Shown here: positions 34,315 through 44,192 of the stretch, piece by piece
Layout of the letters: every line of letters starts with the position of its first letter
How positions within the stretch are numbered: the stretch's first letter is position 1
Assembly (NCBI GenBank): GCA_964514385.1
Contig: CAZEQJ010000016.1
Span: 3,509 to 67,508, forward strand
DNA length: 64,000 nucleotides
Direction of reading: 5' to 3'
Source: CAZEQJ01 sp964514385
Lineage (GTDB): Bacteria; Bacteroidota; Bacteroidia; Cytophagales; Cyclobacteriaceae
Made by a program: the position numbers and the translations under genes
Notes under the pieces: model-generated
What the model was told of the DNA's origin: nothing
Seen by the model: the letters and a program-made list of their open reading frames with translations, nothing else
Database searches by the model: none

Positions 34315-34780
34315 CCTCCAGACGCCCTGTATTACCTGAAATCTCCGCCCATGCATTGGTTTCAAATACAAGATGTGCAGCTGTACTGGTCGAAAATGAG
34401 GAGACAGCATCACCGCATAGTTGCTCGCAAAGATACGATACCGAAGGATTATGCGACACGATGGCTACCGTCGCAAATTCATCATCCAGTGCATTGATCA
34501 CCTGTAGCATCAGCCGTACAGACGATTCATAGAGGTCTTCTTCCTCTGTAATGTACCGCAGATCTATCTTTAACTGATCTGCCATAAGCTCTGCTGTCTG
34601 TCGTGCGCGTGTGGCATCGGAGGTGATAATGCGGTCAGGGTGAATATTTTTTTCGTGCAAAAGCCTACCCAGACGCGAAGCATCACGCATACCATCCTGG
34701 GAAAGCATCCTTTCCCTGTCGGTTTCGCCACCTTCATTGTCCATGGCATGTGCGTGCCGGATTAATAGTAAGGTCTTCAT
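34280..34780 (-). CDS. SixA-like histidine phosphatase
   Basis: 166 residues. KTLLLIRHAHAMDNEGG contains the phosphohistidine (His 9) in the RHA form characteristic of SixA phosphohistidine phosphatases, with TSDATRARQTAELM and the second His in VAIVSHNPSVSYL. SixA removes phosphate from His-containing phosphotransfer proteins; the target here is unknown. The last 11 codons overlap the end of fbp on the other strand. Confidence 0.85.
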   Translation of the reverse strand: MKTLLLIRHAHAMDNEGGETDRERMLSQDGMRDASRLGRLLHEKNIHPDRIITSDATRARQTAELMADQLKIDLRYITEEEDLYESSVRLMLQVINALDDEFATVAIVSHNPSVSYLCEQLCGDAVSSFSTSTAAHLVFETNAWAEISGNTGRLEAIYHPSQGISE

Positions 34781-34930
34781 ATCATTTACGAATATAATTT
34801 TTTTATCAGATATTGCAGGTTGTGGTAAACATTAACCTTGATTTTTTTTTGGATATAAACTGATTTGGCATTGTATTTATTTATGCTGAATTTTCCGGTC
34901 CAATTATAGTATGGAATAAATAATTACTGA

Positions 34931-37246
34931 ATGTCGAAAAATGTTGTTATAGTTGAGTCTCCGGCCAAGGCCAAAACCATCGAGGGCTACCTGGGTAAAG
35001 ATTACGTAGTTGCGTCCAGCTTTGGACATGTACGTGACCTGCCAAAGGGTGACAATGCCATCGATGTAGAAAATGGATATACCCCTACCTATGAGATCCC
35101 CAAGGATAAAAAGGAGGTGATCAAGACATTGAAAAAATTAACCAAAGATGCGGAAACGATCTATCTGGCCAGTGACGATGACCGCGAAGGAGAAGCTATA
35201 AGCTGGCACCTGAAGTCAGCACTTGACCTTGACGATCAGCGAACCCGCCGCATCGTATTCAGGGAAATCACAAAAAATGCCATACTAAATGCCATACAAA
35301 CCCCCCGAGGCATTAACCTTGATCTGGTAAATGCACAGCAGGCACGCCGTATACTGGACCGCCTTGTAGGTTTTGAAATATCCCCCGTGCTTTGGAAAAA
35401 GATCAAGGGCGGACTCAGCGCCGGTCGTGTACAGTCTGTAGCCGTTCGACTGGTTGTGGAAAGAGAGCGTGAAATTGATAAGTTTGAAGCTACATCAGCT
35501 TTTCGGGTTACAGCAGAGTTTGAGGTCGAAAAAGGGAAGCTACTCAAAGCTGAATTACCCAAAAAATTCAGCTCAGAAGATGAAGCCCGGGAGTTTCTGG
35601 AAGCTTGCCTGAAAGCAGAATTTGAAATCGCAGACCTGCAGACTAAACCATCCAAAAAGTCACCTGCACCGCCCTTCACCACATCCACCCTGCAGCAGGA
35701 AGCCAGCCGCAAACTGGGGTTTTCCGTTGCTCAGACCATGTCACTAGCTCAGCGCCTTTACGAATCGGGCAAGATAAGCTATATGCGTACCGACTCAGTC
35801 AACCTGTCTGAGGATGCCATCAAAGCGGCAAAAGAGGAGATTGTACGTGATTTCGGTGAAAAATACTCCAAAGAGCGTCGCTTTAAAACCAAATCTGCAG
35901 GCGCACAGGAAGCACACGAAGCCATTAGACCTACTGATTTTGGGCGAAAAGAAGCCGGGAGCGATGGCCGGGAGCAACGTCTTTATGAACTTATATGGAA
36001 AAGAGCGGTGGCTTCGCAAATGAGTGAGGCACAATTGGAAAAAACAACAGCCCGCATTGCCGTGTCCACTTCCGATGAGCAACTGACTGCGCAGGGTGAA
36101 GTAGTGAAGTTTGATGGCTTTTTAAAGCTCTATATCGAATCATCAGACGATGAGGATGACAGGGATGAAGCATCAGGTATGTTGCCACCGCTGGCGATAG
36201 GCCAGCAGCTAAAGCTGCAGCATATGACAGCCCGTCAGACATTTACCCGGCATCCGGCACGTTATACGGAAGCCAGCCTGGTCAAAAAGCTTGAAGAAAT
36301 GGGCATCGGAAGGCCCTCAACCTATGCCCCTACGATTTCGACGATCCAGAAAAGAGGATATATCATCAAAGAAAGCCGTGATGGTTCTCCAAGGGATTAC
36401 CGTGAACTGCACCTTAAAGACGGCAGCATAGCGGCAGATACCTTTCAGGAAATAACCGGGGCTGAAAAAAATAAACTCTTCCCTACCAATAATGCCATGG
36501 TGGTGAATGATTTTCTGGTACAGCATTTCCCGAATGTGATTGACTTTAATTTCACTGCCAATGTAGAGAAGGAGTTTGATGAGATCGCACACGGCAAGAT
36601 AGAATGGCAGAAGATGATCGATGGCTTCTACAAGAGCTTCCATGAGCGCGTAGAAAACAGTGAGCATATCGATCGGGTAGATGCCGGCTCGGCCAGACTC
36701 ATTGGTGAGCACCCGGAAAATGGCAAACCGGTATACGCCAAACTCGGAAGATATGGAGCGTATGTCCAGATCGGGGATATGGATGATGATGAGAAACCCA
36801 GGTTTGCCAGCTTGCGCCATGGGCAATTTATTGAAAACATTGCCCTTGACGATGCACTGGAGCTGTTCAAATTGCCACGTGAAGTCGGTTTTTATGAAGA
36901 TGAACCAATATCAGCGGCGGTCGGACGATACGGGCCATACCTGCGGCATAAAAATAAATTCTACAGCCTCGATGAAGACGACCCGCTGCAGGTAACGGAA
37001 GAAAAGGCAGTGGAAATCATAGAAGCAAAGCGTAAAGAAGATGCGCAGCGCATTATCAAGGATTTTGAAACAGATCCGAGTGTACAGATACTGAATGGTA
37101 AATGGGGCCCCTACATAAAAGTAGGTAAGAAAAATGTAAAAATACCAAAAGACAAAAAGCCCGAAGAGCTGACACTCGAAGAGTGCCTGGAGCTAAGTGA
37201 AAAAGCACCCGCCAAAAAGAAAGGCGGCAGCAGAAGGAAAAAATAA
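34931..37246 (+). CDS. topA: DNA topoisomerase I
   Basis: 771 residues, type IA topoisomerase that relaxes negative supercoils. The Toprim domain starts VVIVESPAKAKTIEGYLGK with the metal site at DDDREGEAISWHL; the catalytic Tyr is in ISYMRTDSVNLS near residue 284; HPARYTEASLVKKLEEMGIGRPSTYA is the conserved core. No zinc fingers follow; the C-terminus has three repeats of YGAYVQIG, YGPYLRHK and WGPYIKVG and a Lys-rich tail, as usual in Bacteroidetes. It is convergent with the histidine kinase, one base between stops. Confidence 0.96.
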   Translation: MSKNVVIVESPAKAKTIEGYLGKDYVVASSFGHVRDLPKGDNAIDVENGYTPTYEIPKDKKEVIKTLKKLTKDAETIYLASDDDREGEAISWHLKSALDLDDQRTRRIVFREITKNAILNAIQTPRGINLDLVNAQQARRILDRLVGFEISPVLWKKIKGGLSAGRVQSVAVRLVVEREREIDKFEATSAFRVTAEFEVEKGKLLKAELPKKFSSEDEAREFLEACLKAEFEIADLQTKPSKKSPAPPFTTSTLQQEASRKLGFSVAQTMSLAQRLYESGKISYMRTDSVNLSEDAIKAAKEEIVRDFGEKYSKERRFKTKSAGAQEAHEAIRPTDFGRKEAGSDGREQRLYELIWKRAVASQMSEAQLEKTTARIAVSTSDEQLTAQGEVVKFDGFLKLYIESSDDEDDRDEASGMLPPLAIGQQLKLQHMTARQTFTRHPARYTEASLVKKLEEMGIGRPSTYAPTISTIQKRGYIIKESRDGSPRDYRELHLKDGSIAADTFQEITGAEKNKLFPTNNAMVVNDFLVQHFPNVIDFNFTANVEKEFDEIAHGKIEWQKMIDGFYKSFHERVENSEHIDRVDAGSARLIGEHPENGKPVYAKLGRYGAYVQIGDMDDDEKPRFASLRHGQFIENIALDDALELFKLPREVGFYEDEPISAAVGRYGPYLRHKNKFYSLDEDDPLQVTEEKAVEIIEAKRKEDAQRIIKDFETDPSVQILNGKWGPYIKVGKKNVKIPKDKKPEELTLEECLELSEKAPAKKKGGSRRKK

Positions 37247-37247
37247 G

Positions 37248-38513
37248 CTACAGCATAGGTAGCGTAACCTCAAAGGTGCTTCCTTCATTTACCGCAGAAG
37301 AAAGCGTGATCTTTCCGCCCAGCTTATGAATGATCTCGCGGGTGATGTAAAGGCCAAGCCCGGATCCCACATTCCGGTTAGGGCCCCGATAGAACATCTC
37401 AAATATGTTTTTCTGGTCCTTCTCCGCAATGCCCAAACCATTATCACTGATTCTTATCACGATTTTGTGATCCGAAGGCCTCTCAGCGGTTACCTTAAGC
37501 TCAGGATGATCCTGGTAGTAGTTATGATACTTGAAAGAATTGGAAATAAGGTTATTTAATACAATGGAAAGCCTTGTCCTGTCAGTGGTGACAGGGAAAT
37601 CCTTCACTTCATTTACCACTTCCACCTCTTTGTAATTTTCCTGAAACTGATTTTGCCCCAATGCTGCCGCAACCAGGTCACCCAGATCAAATGTATCGAT
37701 ATCCAGCATCTGGCTTTTGTTTCGTGAAAGCTGCAACAGATCTTCGATATATTTTTCCATCTGACTGAGGCTCTTGCGTGCGATATCACGCAATTCCATT
37801 ATCTTTTCCGGTTTTTTCTCTTTATCAATGATCGCGATTAATCCCTGCAGGCTGGCTAGAGGTGTCTTCAGATCATGGCTGATGTGGTACACATATTCAT
37901 CCAGTTGCTTATTGAGCTGGTTTAGCTGCACATTCTGCTCATGGAGGTCCGCATTTTTTAAGGCAAGTGACTTTTCTGTATTTTGATAATATAGGTATAA
38001 TATCACTGACCCAATTCCCGCCTGAACCAGCGCTATAAAGAAATTGACCTCATTGAATATGCGCTGTAATGCAGGACTGGCCGTGGTGGGGAACATATTA
38101 TAATCCGTTACCACCAGTAAAGCATATAATCCACCGACAAACAAGAGGTAAATGATTGGAATCACAATTCTTCTTACATCCACAGTGAAGGGAAGAAGTA
38201 ATATTACAACGATAAAAAACAGGTGCGCATTAGCCTCCTGGCCCAGGATATTGGCGTAATAAAATATAATGGCGTTTGTAACAATCAAAAAAAGAAAGCC
38301 AACCCAGGGATAGTTGAATTTTCGGTGAAGAAAATAAAGGAGCGCAAATGAGACCGTGACTATAGATGAGGTAATCAGTCCCGGAATATACCATGTAATC
38401 AAATCCGGAATCCCTACTAGTATGTTCGTAAACAACGCCAGCAGGATTATAAACCCCAGTATCCTGTCTTTTTTTAATAGCGATTGATCCAAATAAAAAT
38501 TCTTGCTTTCCAC
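37248..38513 (-). CDS. Membrane sensor histidine kinase
   Basis: 421 residues. Six hydrophobic segments cover residues 18-175, with very short loops, so the sensor probably reads the membrane or a small molecule rather than a periplasmic ligand. A coiled helix (ALKNADLHEQNVQLNQLNKQLDE) leads to HisKA with His 213 in YHISHDLKTPLASLQG; the ATPase domain has NNLISNSFKYHN, IRISDNGLGI and GSGLGLYITREI. No response regulator gene is adjacent. It converges on topA. Confidence 0.9.
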   Translation of the reverse strand: MESKNFYLDQSLLKKDRILGFIILLALFTNILVGIPDLITWYIPGLITSSIVTVSFALLYFLHRKFNYPWVGFLFLIVTNAIIFYYANILGQEANAHLFFIVVILLLPFTVDVRRIVIPIIYLLFVGGLYALLVVTDYNMFPTTASPALQRIFNEVNFFIALVQAGIGSVILYLYYQNTEKSLALKNADLHEQNVQLNQLNKQLDEYVYHISHDLKTPLASLQGLIAIIDKEKKPEKIMELRDIARKSLSQMEKYIEDLLQLSRNKSQMLDIDTFDLGDLVAAALGQNQFQENYKEVEVVNEVKDFPVTTDRTRLSIVLNNLISNSFKYHNYYQDHPELKVTAERPSDHKIVIRISDNGLGIAEKDQKNIFEMFYRGPNRNVGSGLGLYITREIIHKLGGKITLSSAVNEGSTFEVTLPML

Positions 38514-38607
38514 CCTCCTTTATCAAAATCCTCCTACAAAACTAAACGAGATTATATTGATAGAATTATATTAATTATCAATATTCTTACATTAGTTTAA
38601 AAAGTAT

Positions 38608-38640
38608 AAAAAAACCCGTTAGTAAGGTACTAACGGGTTA
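38608..38640 (-). terminator. Terminator of the nqr operon
   Basis: AACCCGTTAGTA at 38613-38624 and TACTAACGGGTT at 38628-38639 form a perfect 12-bp stem with a three-base loop; on the minus strand TTTTTTT follows. It lies about 20 bases after the nqrE stop. Confidence 0.9.
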
Positions 38641-38659
38641 CAAGACTTCCCAGTAATCA

Positions 38660-39271
38660 TTAAAGACTTATTCCCATAAACGACATGAAGGCAATACCCA
38701 TTAGACCGGTAATGAGCATCGTGATACCCAAACCTTTCAATGGATCAGGAATATTGGAGTATTTAAGTTTCTCTCTGATGGCTGCGATGGCAACAATTGC
38801 CAACAGCCAGCCAATCCCGGATGAAAAGCCGAACACGGTAGCCTCAACAAAATTATAGTCTCTTTGCACCATGAATAATGATGATCCCAGTATTGCACAG
38901 TTTACGGCAATAAGTGGCAGGAATATACCAAGTGAACCGTAAAGCGCCGGGCTTACTTTTTCTATGATCATCTCTACCAGCTGCACCATAGCTGCAATCA
39001 CCGCGATAAACATAATAAACTGAAGGAAGCTAAGGTCAACTTCCGCAAACTGCGGGCTTATCCATGCCAATGCACCTTCACGTAACAGCTTTTCCTGCAG
39101 CAGCCAGTTCAGTGGCACTGTTATTGTCAGCACGAAAATTACAGCAAAACCCAAGCCTACCGCTGTAGACACTTTTTTGGATACCGCCAGATAGGAACAC
39201 ATGCCCAGGAAATAGGCAAAAATCATGTTCTCTATAAAAATAGATTTTATACCAAGATTCAGTAATTCCAT
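38660..39271 (-). CDS. nqrE: Na+-translocating NADH:quinone reductase subunit E
   Basis: 203 residues with six membrane segments; MELLNLGIKSIFIENMIFAYFLGMCSYLAVS has the conserved Cys-containing helix that, with NqrD, forms the membrane iron centre. Later segments include GIFLPLIAVNCAILGSSLFM with the partner Cys. It is the last gene of the operon in this window; a terminator follows and nqrF does not. It begins one base after the end of nqrD. Confidence 0.95.
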   Translation of the reverse strand: MELLNLGIKSIFIENMIFAYFLGMCSYLAVSKKVSTAVGLGFAVIFVLTITVPLNWLLQEKLLREGALAWISPQFAEVDLSFLQFIMFIAVIAAMVQLVEMIIEKVSPALYGSLGIFLPLIAVNCAILGSSLFMVQRDYNFVEATVFGFSSGIGWLLAIVAIAAIREKLKYSNIPDPLKGLGITMLITGLMGIAFMSFMGISL

Positions 39272-39272
39272 A

Positions 39273-39932
39273 TTAGTTAGATTCTATATGACCGGAAATT
39301 GAACGCTGAACCCAGATAATGAGTCCAAGAATAATAAAGGCTCCTACAGGTGTTACCATTAGCCCGTTCATAGGCATATCAGGGGGCAGTACCTGCAATC
39401 CAAATAGTTTACCTGCTCCAAGAAGCTCTCTGAAGAACGCCACAGCCAGGATGATCCATGAATACCCTAATGCATTACCGAAGGCATCAAGAACAGAGTC
39501 GTAAGGTTTATTTCCTAATGCGTATGCCTCAAGTCGACCCATCACGATACAGTTTGTTATGATCAGACCGACAAATACGGATAGCTGCTTGTAAACATCA
39601 TAGCTATATGCTTTCAATACCTCATTTACGATCGTCACCAGTGATGCGATTACAGCAAGCTGAACTATGATTCTCACTCGCTTAGGAATGAACCGCCGTA
39701 TCAGGGAAATGGTAAGGGATGAAAAAACCATCACAAAAATCACCGAAATGGCCATCACCAGGGTAGGTTTCAGCTGTGTGGTAACTGCCAGTGCTGAACA
39801 TATACCCAATACCTGAATGGTAATCGGATTATCATCACTTAGCGGGTCTGTTACTACCGTTCTTCTGCGCTTTGAAAGTAAACCTTCTGCCGGCGCTTTT
39901 TTAACTTCTAATTCTGCAGTTGTATCACTCAT
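39273..39932 (-). CDS. nqrD: Na+-translocating NADH:quinone reductase subunit D
   Basis: 219 residues. After a cytoplasmic extension (AELEVKKAPAEGLLSKRRRTV), six membrane segments follow: ITIQVLGICSALAVTTQLKP contains one conserved Cys and FVGLIITNCIVMGRLEAYA the other, pairing with NqrE to hold iron. The extended N-terminus is typical of Bacteroidetes. It overlaps nqrC by four bases (ATGA). Confidence 0.95.
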   Translation of the reverse strand: MSDTTAELEVKKAPAEGLLSKRRRTVVTDPLSDDNPITIQVLGICSALAVTTQLKPTLVMAISVIFVMVFSSLTISLIRRFIPKRVRIIVQLAVIASLVTIVNEVLKAYSYDVYKQLSVFVGLIITNCIVMGRLEAYALGNKPYDSVLDAFGNALGYSWIILAVAFFRELLGAGKLFGLQVLPPDMPMNGLMVTPVGAFIILGLIIWVQRSISGHIESN

Positions 39933-40687
39933 TTTAACTCAGCTATTGATTTTTTCTGATTATCTTCTTTCAGGTAAGGTAAGTATAATTGAAGGTATGT
40001 GTCAAGCATGGTATTAACACCATTCGCCGTCAGGGTTGCCCCGGACATACCATCCACCGTATGCTCGTCTATTTTTGAAGCTTCATTATTTTCACCTTTC
40101 AGCATAGTCACTGATGTGAATTCACCGCTTTGGTCAAAAATTTTCTTTCCGTTATACCTTCCGGCGACCTCATTGTCTGTGATACGTGCTCCCAGTCCGG
40201 GTGTCTCGGCAGCATGATCAAAAACAATCCCCTGAATGGTGGCCAGATCCGTATCCAATGCAAGAAAGCCCCATATATTATCCCAAAGGCCATTACCATA
40301 AACAGGCAGGATATAGGCGTTTACCGCTTCCGGTTTTCCCTCATCATGATAAATAAAGAGAGGTAGTAATCTTTCCTCCACCGGTTTTTTATATTGTTTA
40401 CCTACATCTACATTTTCAGCAACGATCGGATTTCCTTCCTCATCTGTCTCTACCACTTCACCCTCAGCATTTACAACGAGTGACTTTATGCGGGCATCAT
40501 AAATGGCAAGCACATCATCCTCGGGAGAGACTTCCATAACCGCACGGAGTATCTGACGTTTCGTGTCAAATTCCACAGCTTTCTTCTGTGCAGGCCCCAG
40601 TACCTGGCTGGTAAAAGATAGCAGGCCACCTACCACAATGGTCATGATGGCAGAAAAAACAATGATATATGTATTAGACTGTTGCAC
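39929..40687 (-). CDS. nqrC: Na+-translocating NADH:quinone reductase subunit C
   Basis: 252 residues: one N-terminal membrane helix (TYIIVFSAIMTIVVGGLLSF) and a periplasmic FMN-binding domain. The FMN is covalently attached through the Thr of DGMSGATLTANGVN (Thr 218). HAAETPGLGARITD is another conserved block. It passes electrons between NqrB and the membrane iron centre. The start overlaps the end of nqrB by 14 bases. Confidence 0.95.
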   Translation of the reverse strand: MQQSNTYIIVFSAIMTIVVGGLLSFTSQVLGPAQKKAVEFDTKRQILRAVMEVSPEDDVLAIYDARIKSLVVNAEGEVVETDEEGNPIVAENVDVGKQYKKPVEERLLPLFIYHDEGKPEAVNAYILPVYGNGLWDNIWGFLALDTDLATIQGIVFDHAAETPGLGARITDNEVAGRYNGKKIFDQSGEFTSVTMLKGENNEASKIDEHTVDGMSGATLTANGVNTMLDTYLQLYLPYLKEDNQKKSIAELK

Positions 40688-41867
40688 GTTGTAACCTTCT
40701 TTTTTTGTTTCCTAGTACTACATAATGATCTACAAGTGGAGCGAATACATTCATAAACAGTATCGCAAGCATAATACCTTCAGGATATGCAGGATTCGTA
40801 ACCCTGATAATAACCGTAAGCACTCCTATGAGTATACCGTATATCCATTTACCCTTTTCTGTCTGTGTGGCAGTAACCGGGTCGGTGGCCATAAATACAG
40901 CACCAAATGCCAGACCTCCCATTACCAGATGGTAATGCGCCGGCATGGACATAAAGGCGTTAAGGCCAAGCAACTGGAACAACAAAGCCATTCCATAAGC
41001 TCCACCAAATACACCTACAATGATTTTCCAGCTACCTACGCCGGTCCAGATCAGTATTAATGCGCCAATGAGCGCCATTAAGGTAGACGTCTCTCCTATT
41101 GAGCCGGGTATTATACCCAAAAACATGTTCTTAAAAGTAAACATCCCTTCCACAAAGGAATTACTCAGTGACTGTACGGCGGTAATACCTTCTGATGAGG
41201 CCTGTGCTGCCAATGCCAGGGCTGTAGCGCCGGAGTAAGAGTCTACCGGCTGCGCATTGCCAATATAATACCATACATCACCTGATATATCGGAAGGATA
41301 GGCGAAATATAGAAATACGCGGGCTGTAAGAGCCACATTCAAAATGTTCATCCCGGTACCGCCAAATACTTCCTTACCAATGATAACAGCAAAGGCTGTA
41401 GCCAACGCTACCTGCCATAGCGGAATAGAAGCGGGCATGATCAGAGGTATAAGCATTCCGGATACAAGGTAGCCTTCATTCACAGGATGCTTTCGTATGG
41501 CAGACGAGGCAAATTCAATACCAAGACCTACACCATAGGATACTATAATAATAGGAACCACCTTCTGAACACCAATCAGAAACTGGTCCAGGATGCCGGC
41601 AGCTTCACCAGTTGCCAGGTAATGCATATAGCCGGTATTCCAGATACCAAAGATAAGGCAGGGTAACATGGCGATGATCACTGTCATCATCATACGTTTC
41701 AGATCAAATGCGTCTTTGATCTGTACACCCCTTGTTCTTGTGGTCTCGTTTGGTACAAACAAGAAGGTTTCAAGGGCTTCGAAAGGATAATAAAGCTTTT
41801 CCAGCTTACCTCCTTTTTCAAAGTGAACTTTTACTTTATCTACCTGCTTACGTAGAACGTTACTCAT
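40674..41867 (-). CDS. nqrB: Na+-translocating NADH:quinone reductase subunit B
   Basis: 397 residues with about ten membrane helices. It carries the second covalent FMN on the Thr of DSYSGATALALA (about residue 215), and its membrane part is the likely Na+ path. GKEVFGGTGMNILNVALTARVF and GGLAFGAVFMATDPVTATQT are conserved. Between nqrA and nqrC, one base from the former. Confidence 0.96.
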   Translation of the reverse strand: MSNVLRKQVDKVKVHFEKGGKLEKLYYPFEALETFLFVPNETTRTRGVQIKDAFDLKRMMMTVIIAMLPCLIFGIWNTGYMHYLATGEAAGILDQFLIGVQKVVPIIIVSYGVGLGIEFASSAIRKHPVNEGYLVSGMLIPLIMPASIPLWQVALATAFAVIIGKEVFGGTGMNILNVALTARVFLYFAYPSDISGDVWYYIGNAQPVDSYSGATALALAAQASSEGITAVQSLSNSFVEGMFTFKNMFLGIIPGSIGETSTLMALIGALILIWTGVGSWKIIVGVFGGAYGMALLFQLLGLNAFMSMPAHYHLVMGGLAFGAVFMATDPVTATQTEKGKWIYGILIGVLTVIIRVTNPAYPEGIMLAILFMNVFAPLVDHYVVLGNKKRRLQRATV

Positions 41868-41868
41868 A

Positions 41869-43233
41869 TCAGCTGTTTAACATTAAATTAATTCCCTTTC
41901 TTACAATCGCCTGTACATCATGCTTGGAAACATCCACAAACTCACATAATGCCAGATCTTCCTCCACTACTTCGAATATCCCCAGAGTCTCCATTTCGTC
42001 GTAATCCTCTGCCAGGATTGCCTTCAGGAGATATACAGGATAGATATCCATCGGAGTCACTTTTTCAAACACACCAGACTGCACGAAGGTTCTCTTTTCC
42101 CCCTTTGTATTGGTATTTAATCGATATTCTTTCCTGGCTGAGTTAACCCAGCTCAACAAACCCCAGCCTCTGTGGAAACTAAGCTTTTCCGTTGATGGCA
42201 AAATCCAGCCAAACATCTCATAATCATCTCCTTCAGGAAGCACTGTAATCTGGTCATCATAGTACCCAAGATATCCGTCACGGGCGATTTTTTCACCAGT
42301 AAGTGGGTTACCGGATACCACACGTACCTTGTCCTGTACCAGGTTGTTATTAATGTATTGGGAAACACTTGCTCCAACGCGGGATTTGATATATTCAGGC
42401 TTCTTCAGTTCAGATCCTGTGAGTGCAATGATTTTTTCGGCATCGTAAATACCCTCCAGAAACAGCTTGCCTATCTGGATGACGCCGGCAGGTTTGATGG
42501 TCCATACAATATCGCCCTTGCCTATCGGCGCCAGGTGATGTATATGTACACCTACGTTTCCTGCGGGGTGAGGGCCTTTGAAATAGTTGGTCTCCACGCC
42601 TTTGCATGCACTGAAAATACTGGTCTGCAGGTTGCCGTTAAGCGAAGCATATACCTTGCCTTCGGTAAGTTTTTTGAGGATGGTGATACCAGCCTGAAAA
42701 TAACGTGTGTTGTCCTTATAAATGAATTCGTAATCCGGTGCCAGCGGATGTGTGTCAAAACACGAGATGAAGATGTTTTTCGGCTTATCTTCCGGATTGG
42801 CTACGATGCCGTAAGGACGCTGCATCAGGTTGGGCCACACGCCGCTTTCCAGCATGGTGGAAAGCGCTTTTTCCCTGCCTATTTCTTCCAGCGAATCGAC
42901 AGCATGTTTTTCGTGTGTAACATACTCAATTTCTTTATCCGCCAAGATCCTGATCTCAAGCAGCTTGCGCTTTTCTCCCCTTCTGATCTCCACGATTTCG
43001 CCACTTACCGGCGCAGCATATTTTACCGATTCCATCCTGCGGTCAAACAGTATCGGCTGACCGGCTTTCACATTATCACCCTCCTGTACCAATATCTTGG
43101 GACGCTGCATGCCATTGAAGTCTGTCGGCTTCAACGCATAGGTGTCAGGGTGAAAAGAATCGTTGACATTTTGCTGGGCTTTACCCTTAAGGTTTATGTC
43201 AAACCCTTTTTTCAGCTTTATGATTTTCGACAT
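41869..43233 (-). CDS. nqrA: Na+-translocating NADH:quinone reductase subunit A
   Basis: 454 residues, the cytoplasmic/peripheral subunit of the pump, which helps bind quinone. IKLKKGFDINLKGKAQQ opens the protein, followed by a lipoyl-like fold (VQEGDNVKAGQPILFDR), FISCFDTHPLAPDYEF and HPAGNVGVHIHHLAPI. The operon starts here; a TAnnTTTG-type -7 box lies 28 bases upstream. Confidence 0.96.
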   Translation of the reverse strand: MSKIIKLKKGFDINLKGKAQQNVNDSFHPDTYALKPTDFNGMQRPKILVQEGDNVKAGQPILFDRRMESVKYAAPVSGEIVEIRRGEKRKLLEIRILADKEIEYVTHEKHAVDSLEEIGREKALSTMLESGVWPNLMQRPYGIVANPEDKPKNIFISCFDTHPLAPDYEFIYKDNTRYFQAGITILKKLTEGKVYASLNGNLQTSIFSACKGVETNYFKGPHPAGNVGVHIHHLAPIGKGDIVWTIKPAGVIQIGKLFLEGIYDAEKIIALTGSELKKPEYIKSRVGASVSQYINNNLVQDKVRVVSGNPLTGEKIARDGYLGYYDDQITVLPEGDDYEMFGWILPSTEKLSFHRGWGLLSWVNSARKEYRLNTNTKGEKRTFVQSGVFEKVTPMDIYPVYLLKAILAEDYDEMETLGIFEVVEEDLALCEFVDVSKHDVQAIVRKGINLMLNS

Positions 43234-43260
43234 CTACTCAGGCTATCTTCTAAATCGACA

Positions 43261-43268
43261 CAAAAATA
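43261..43268 (-). promoter_or_regulatory. -7 box of the nqr promoter
   Basis: On the minus strand TATTTTTG fits TAnnTTTG, 28 bases before the nqrA ATG. A near-consensus -33 motif (TTTC) lies about 20 bases further up. This is consistent with a housekeeping sigma-ABfr promoter. Confidence 0.5.
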
Positions 43269-43313
43269 GAAACTTTTACTTAATTGAAAGCGAATGGCTT
43301 GTAATTATTAAGA

Positions 43314-44192
43314 TCAGGCCAATGCCATGCGATTGCTCATGTTCTCTACCTCTTCTGCGACCTCTTCCATCAGCCACATCGGAGTGGAAGTTGCGCCGCA
43401 AATACCTACCGACTGTATGCCCTCGAGCCATTCCGGATCAATCTCCTCTTTGCTTTCGATGAAATAAGAACGCTCATTGACTTCTTTGCACGTGGCATGC
43501 AGTGCCTTTCCATTGGAGCTCTTTTTGCCACTTACGAAAAGAATAAGCTCGTATTCATTTGCGAATTTACGTAGCTGAGGCTCCCTGTTGCTCACCTGAC
43601 GGCAAATGCTGTCATTGAATTTATCGTACTCCCGTTTTGCTTTGATGCGCTTCTCAATTTCCTCTTTGATCCGGTAAAAGCCGGATGTACTCTTGGTCGT
43701 CTGGCTGAATAATGTCACCGGTCGTGAGAAATCGATTTTGTCGAGGTCATTTTCAGATGCCACTACGATAGCTTTATTGTTAGTTTGTCCTGTGAGTCCG
43801 GTCACCTCAGCATGGCCCTGCTTACCATAGATCACCACCTGGCCATCATTTTCTTCCATTTCATCGAACGCATTTTTTACGCGGTTTTGAAGTTTTAGTA
43901 CCACAGGACAGGAGGCGTCGATAAGTTCAATGTCATTTTCAATGGCAATACGGTATGTTTCAGGGGGCTCGCCATGTGCTCTTATCAGTACCTTCACACC
44001 CTTTAGCTGTCTTAACTCATCGCGGTCGATGATGCGTAACCCCATTTTTCGAAGTCGACGCACCTCCATCTCATTGTGCACGATATCGCCAAGGCAATAG
44101 AGTTCGCCGTTTTCCAGATTATCTTCTGCCATCTGAATGGCGTATTCTACTCCAAAACAATATCCGCTGTTTTTATCGATCTCAATTTTCAT
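43314..44192 (-). CDS. ispH: 4-hydroxy-3-methylbut-2-enyl diphosphate reductase
   Basis: 292 residues, the last enzyme of the MEP isoprenoid pathway. The [4Fe-4S] cluster ligands Cys 12 (NSGYCFGVEYAI), Cys 95 (LIDASCPVV) and Cys 197 (NDSICRQVSNRE) are all present, and substrate-binding QGHAEVTGLTGQT and SGKKSSNGKAL are in place. The start overlaps the end of cmk by 11 bases, so the two are co-transcribed. Confidence 0.95.
   Translation of the reverse strand: MKIEIDKNSGYCFGVEYAIQMAEDNLENGELYCLGDIVHNEMEVRRLRKMGLRIIDRDELRQLKGVKVLIRAHGEPPETYRIAIENDIELIDASCPVVLKLQNRVKNAFDEMEENDGQVVIYGKQGHAEVTGLTGQTNNKAIVVASENDLDKIDFSRPVTLFSQTTKSTSGFYRIKEEIEKRIKAKREYDKFNDSICRQVSNREPQLRKFANEYELILFVSGKKSSNGKALHATCKEVNERSYFIESKEEIDPEWLEGIQSVGICGATSTPMWLMEEVAEEVENMSNRMALA

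Noticed and set aside
42358..43269. Long open frame of 303 residues opposite nqrA
   Set aside because: It lies wholly antisense to a conserved gene with clear motifs and has no recognisable domain; a shadow of nqrA codon use.
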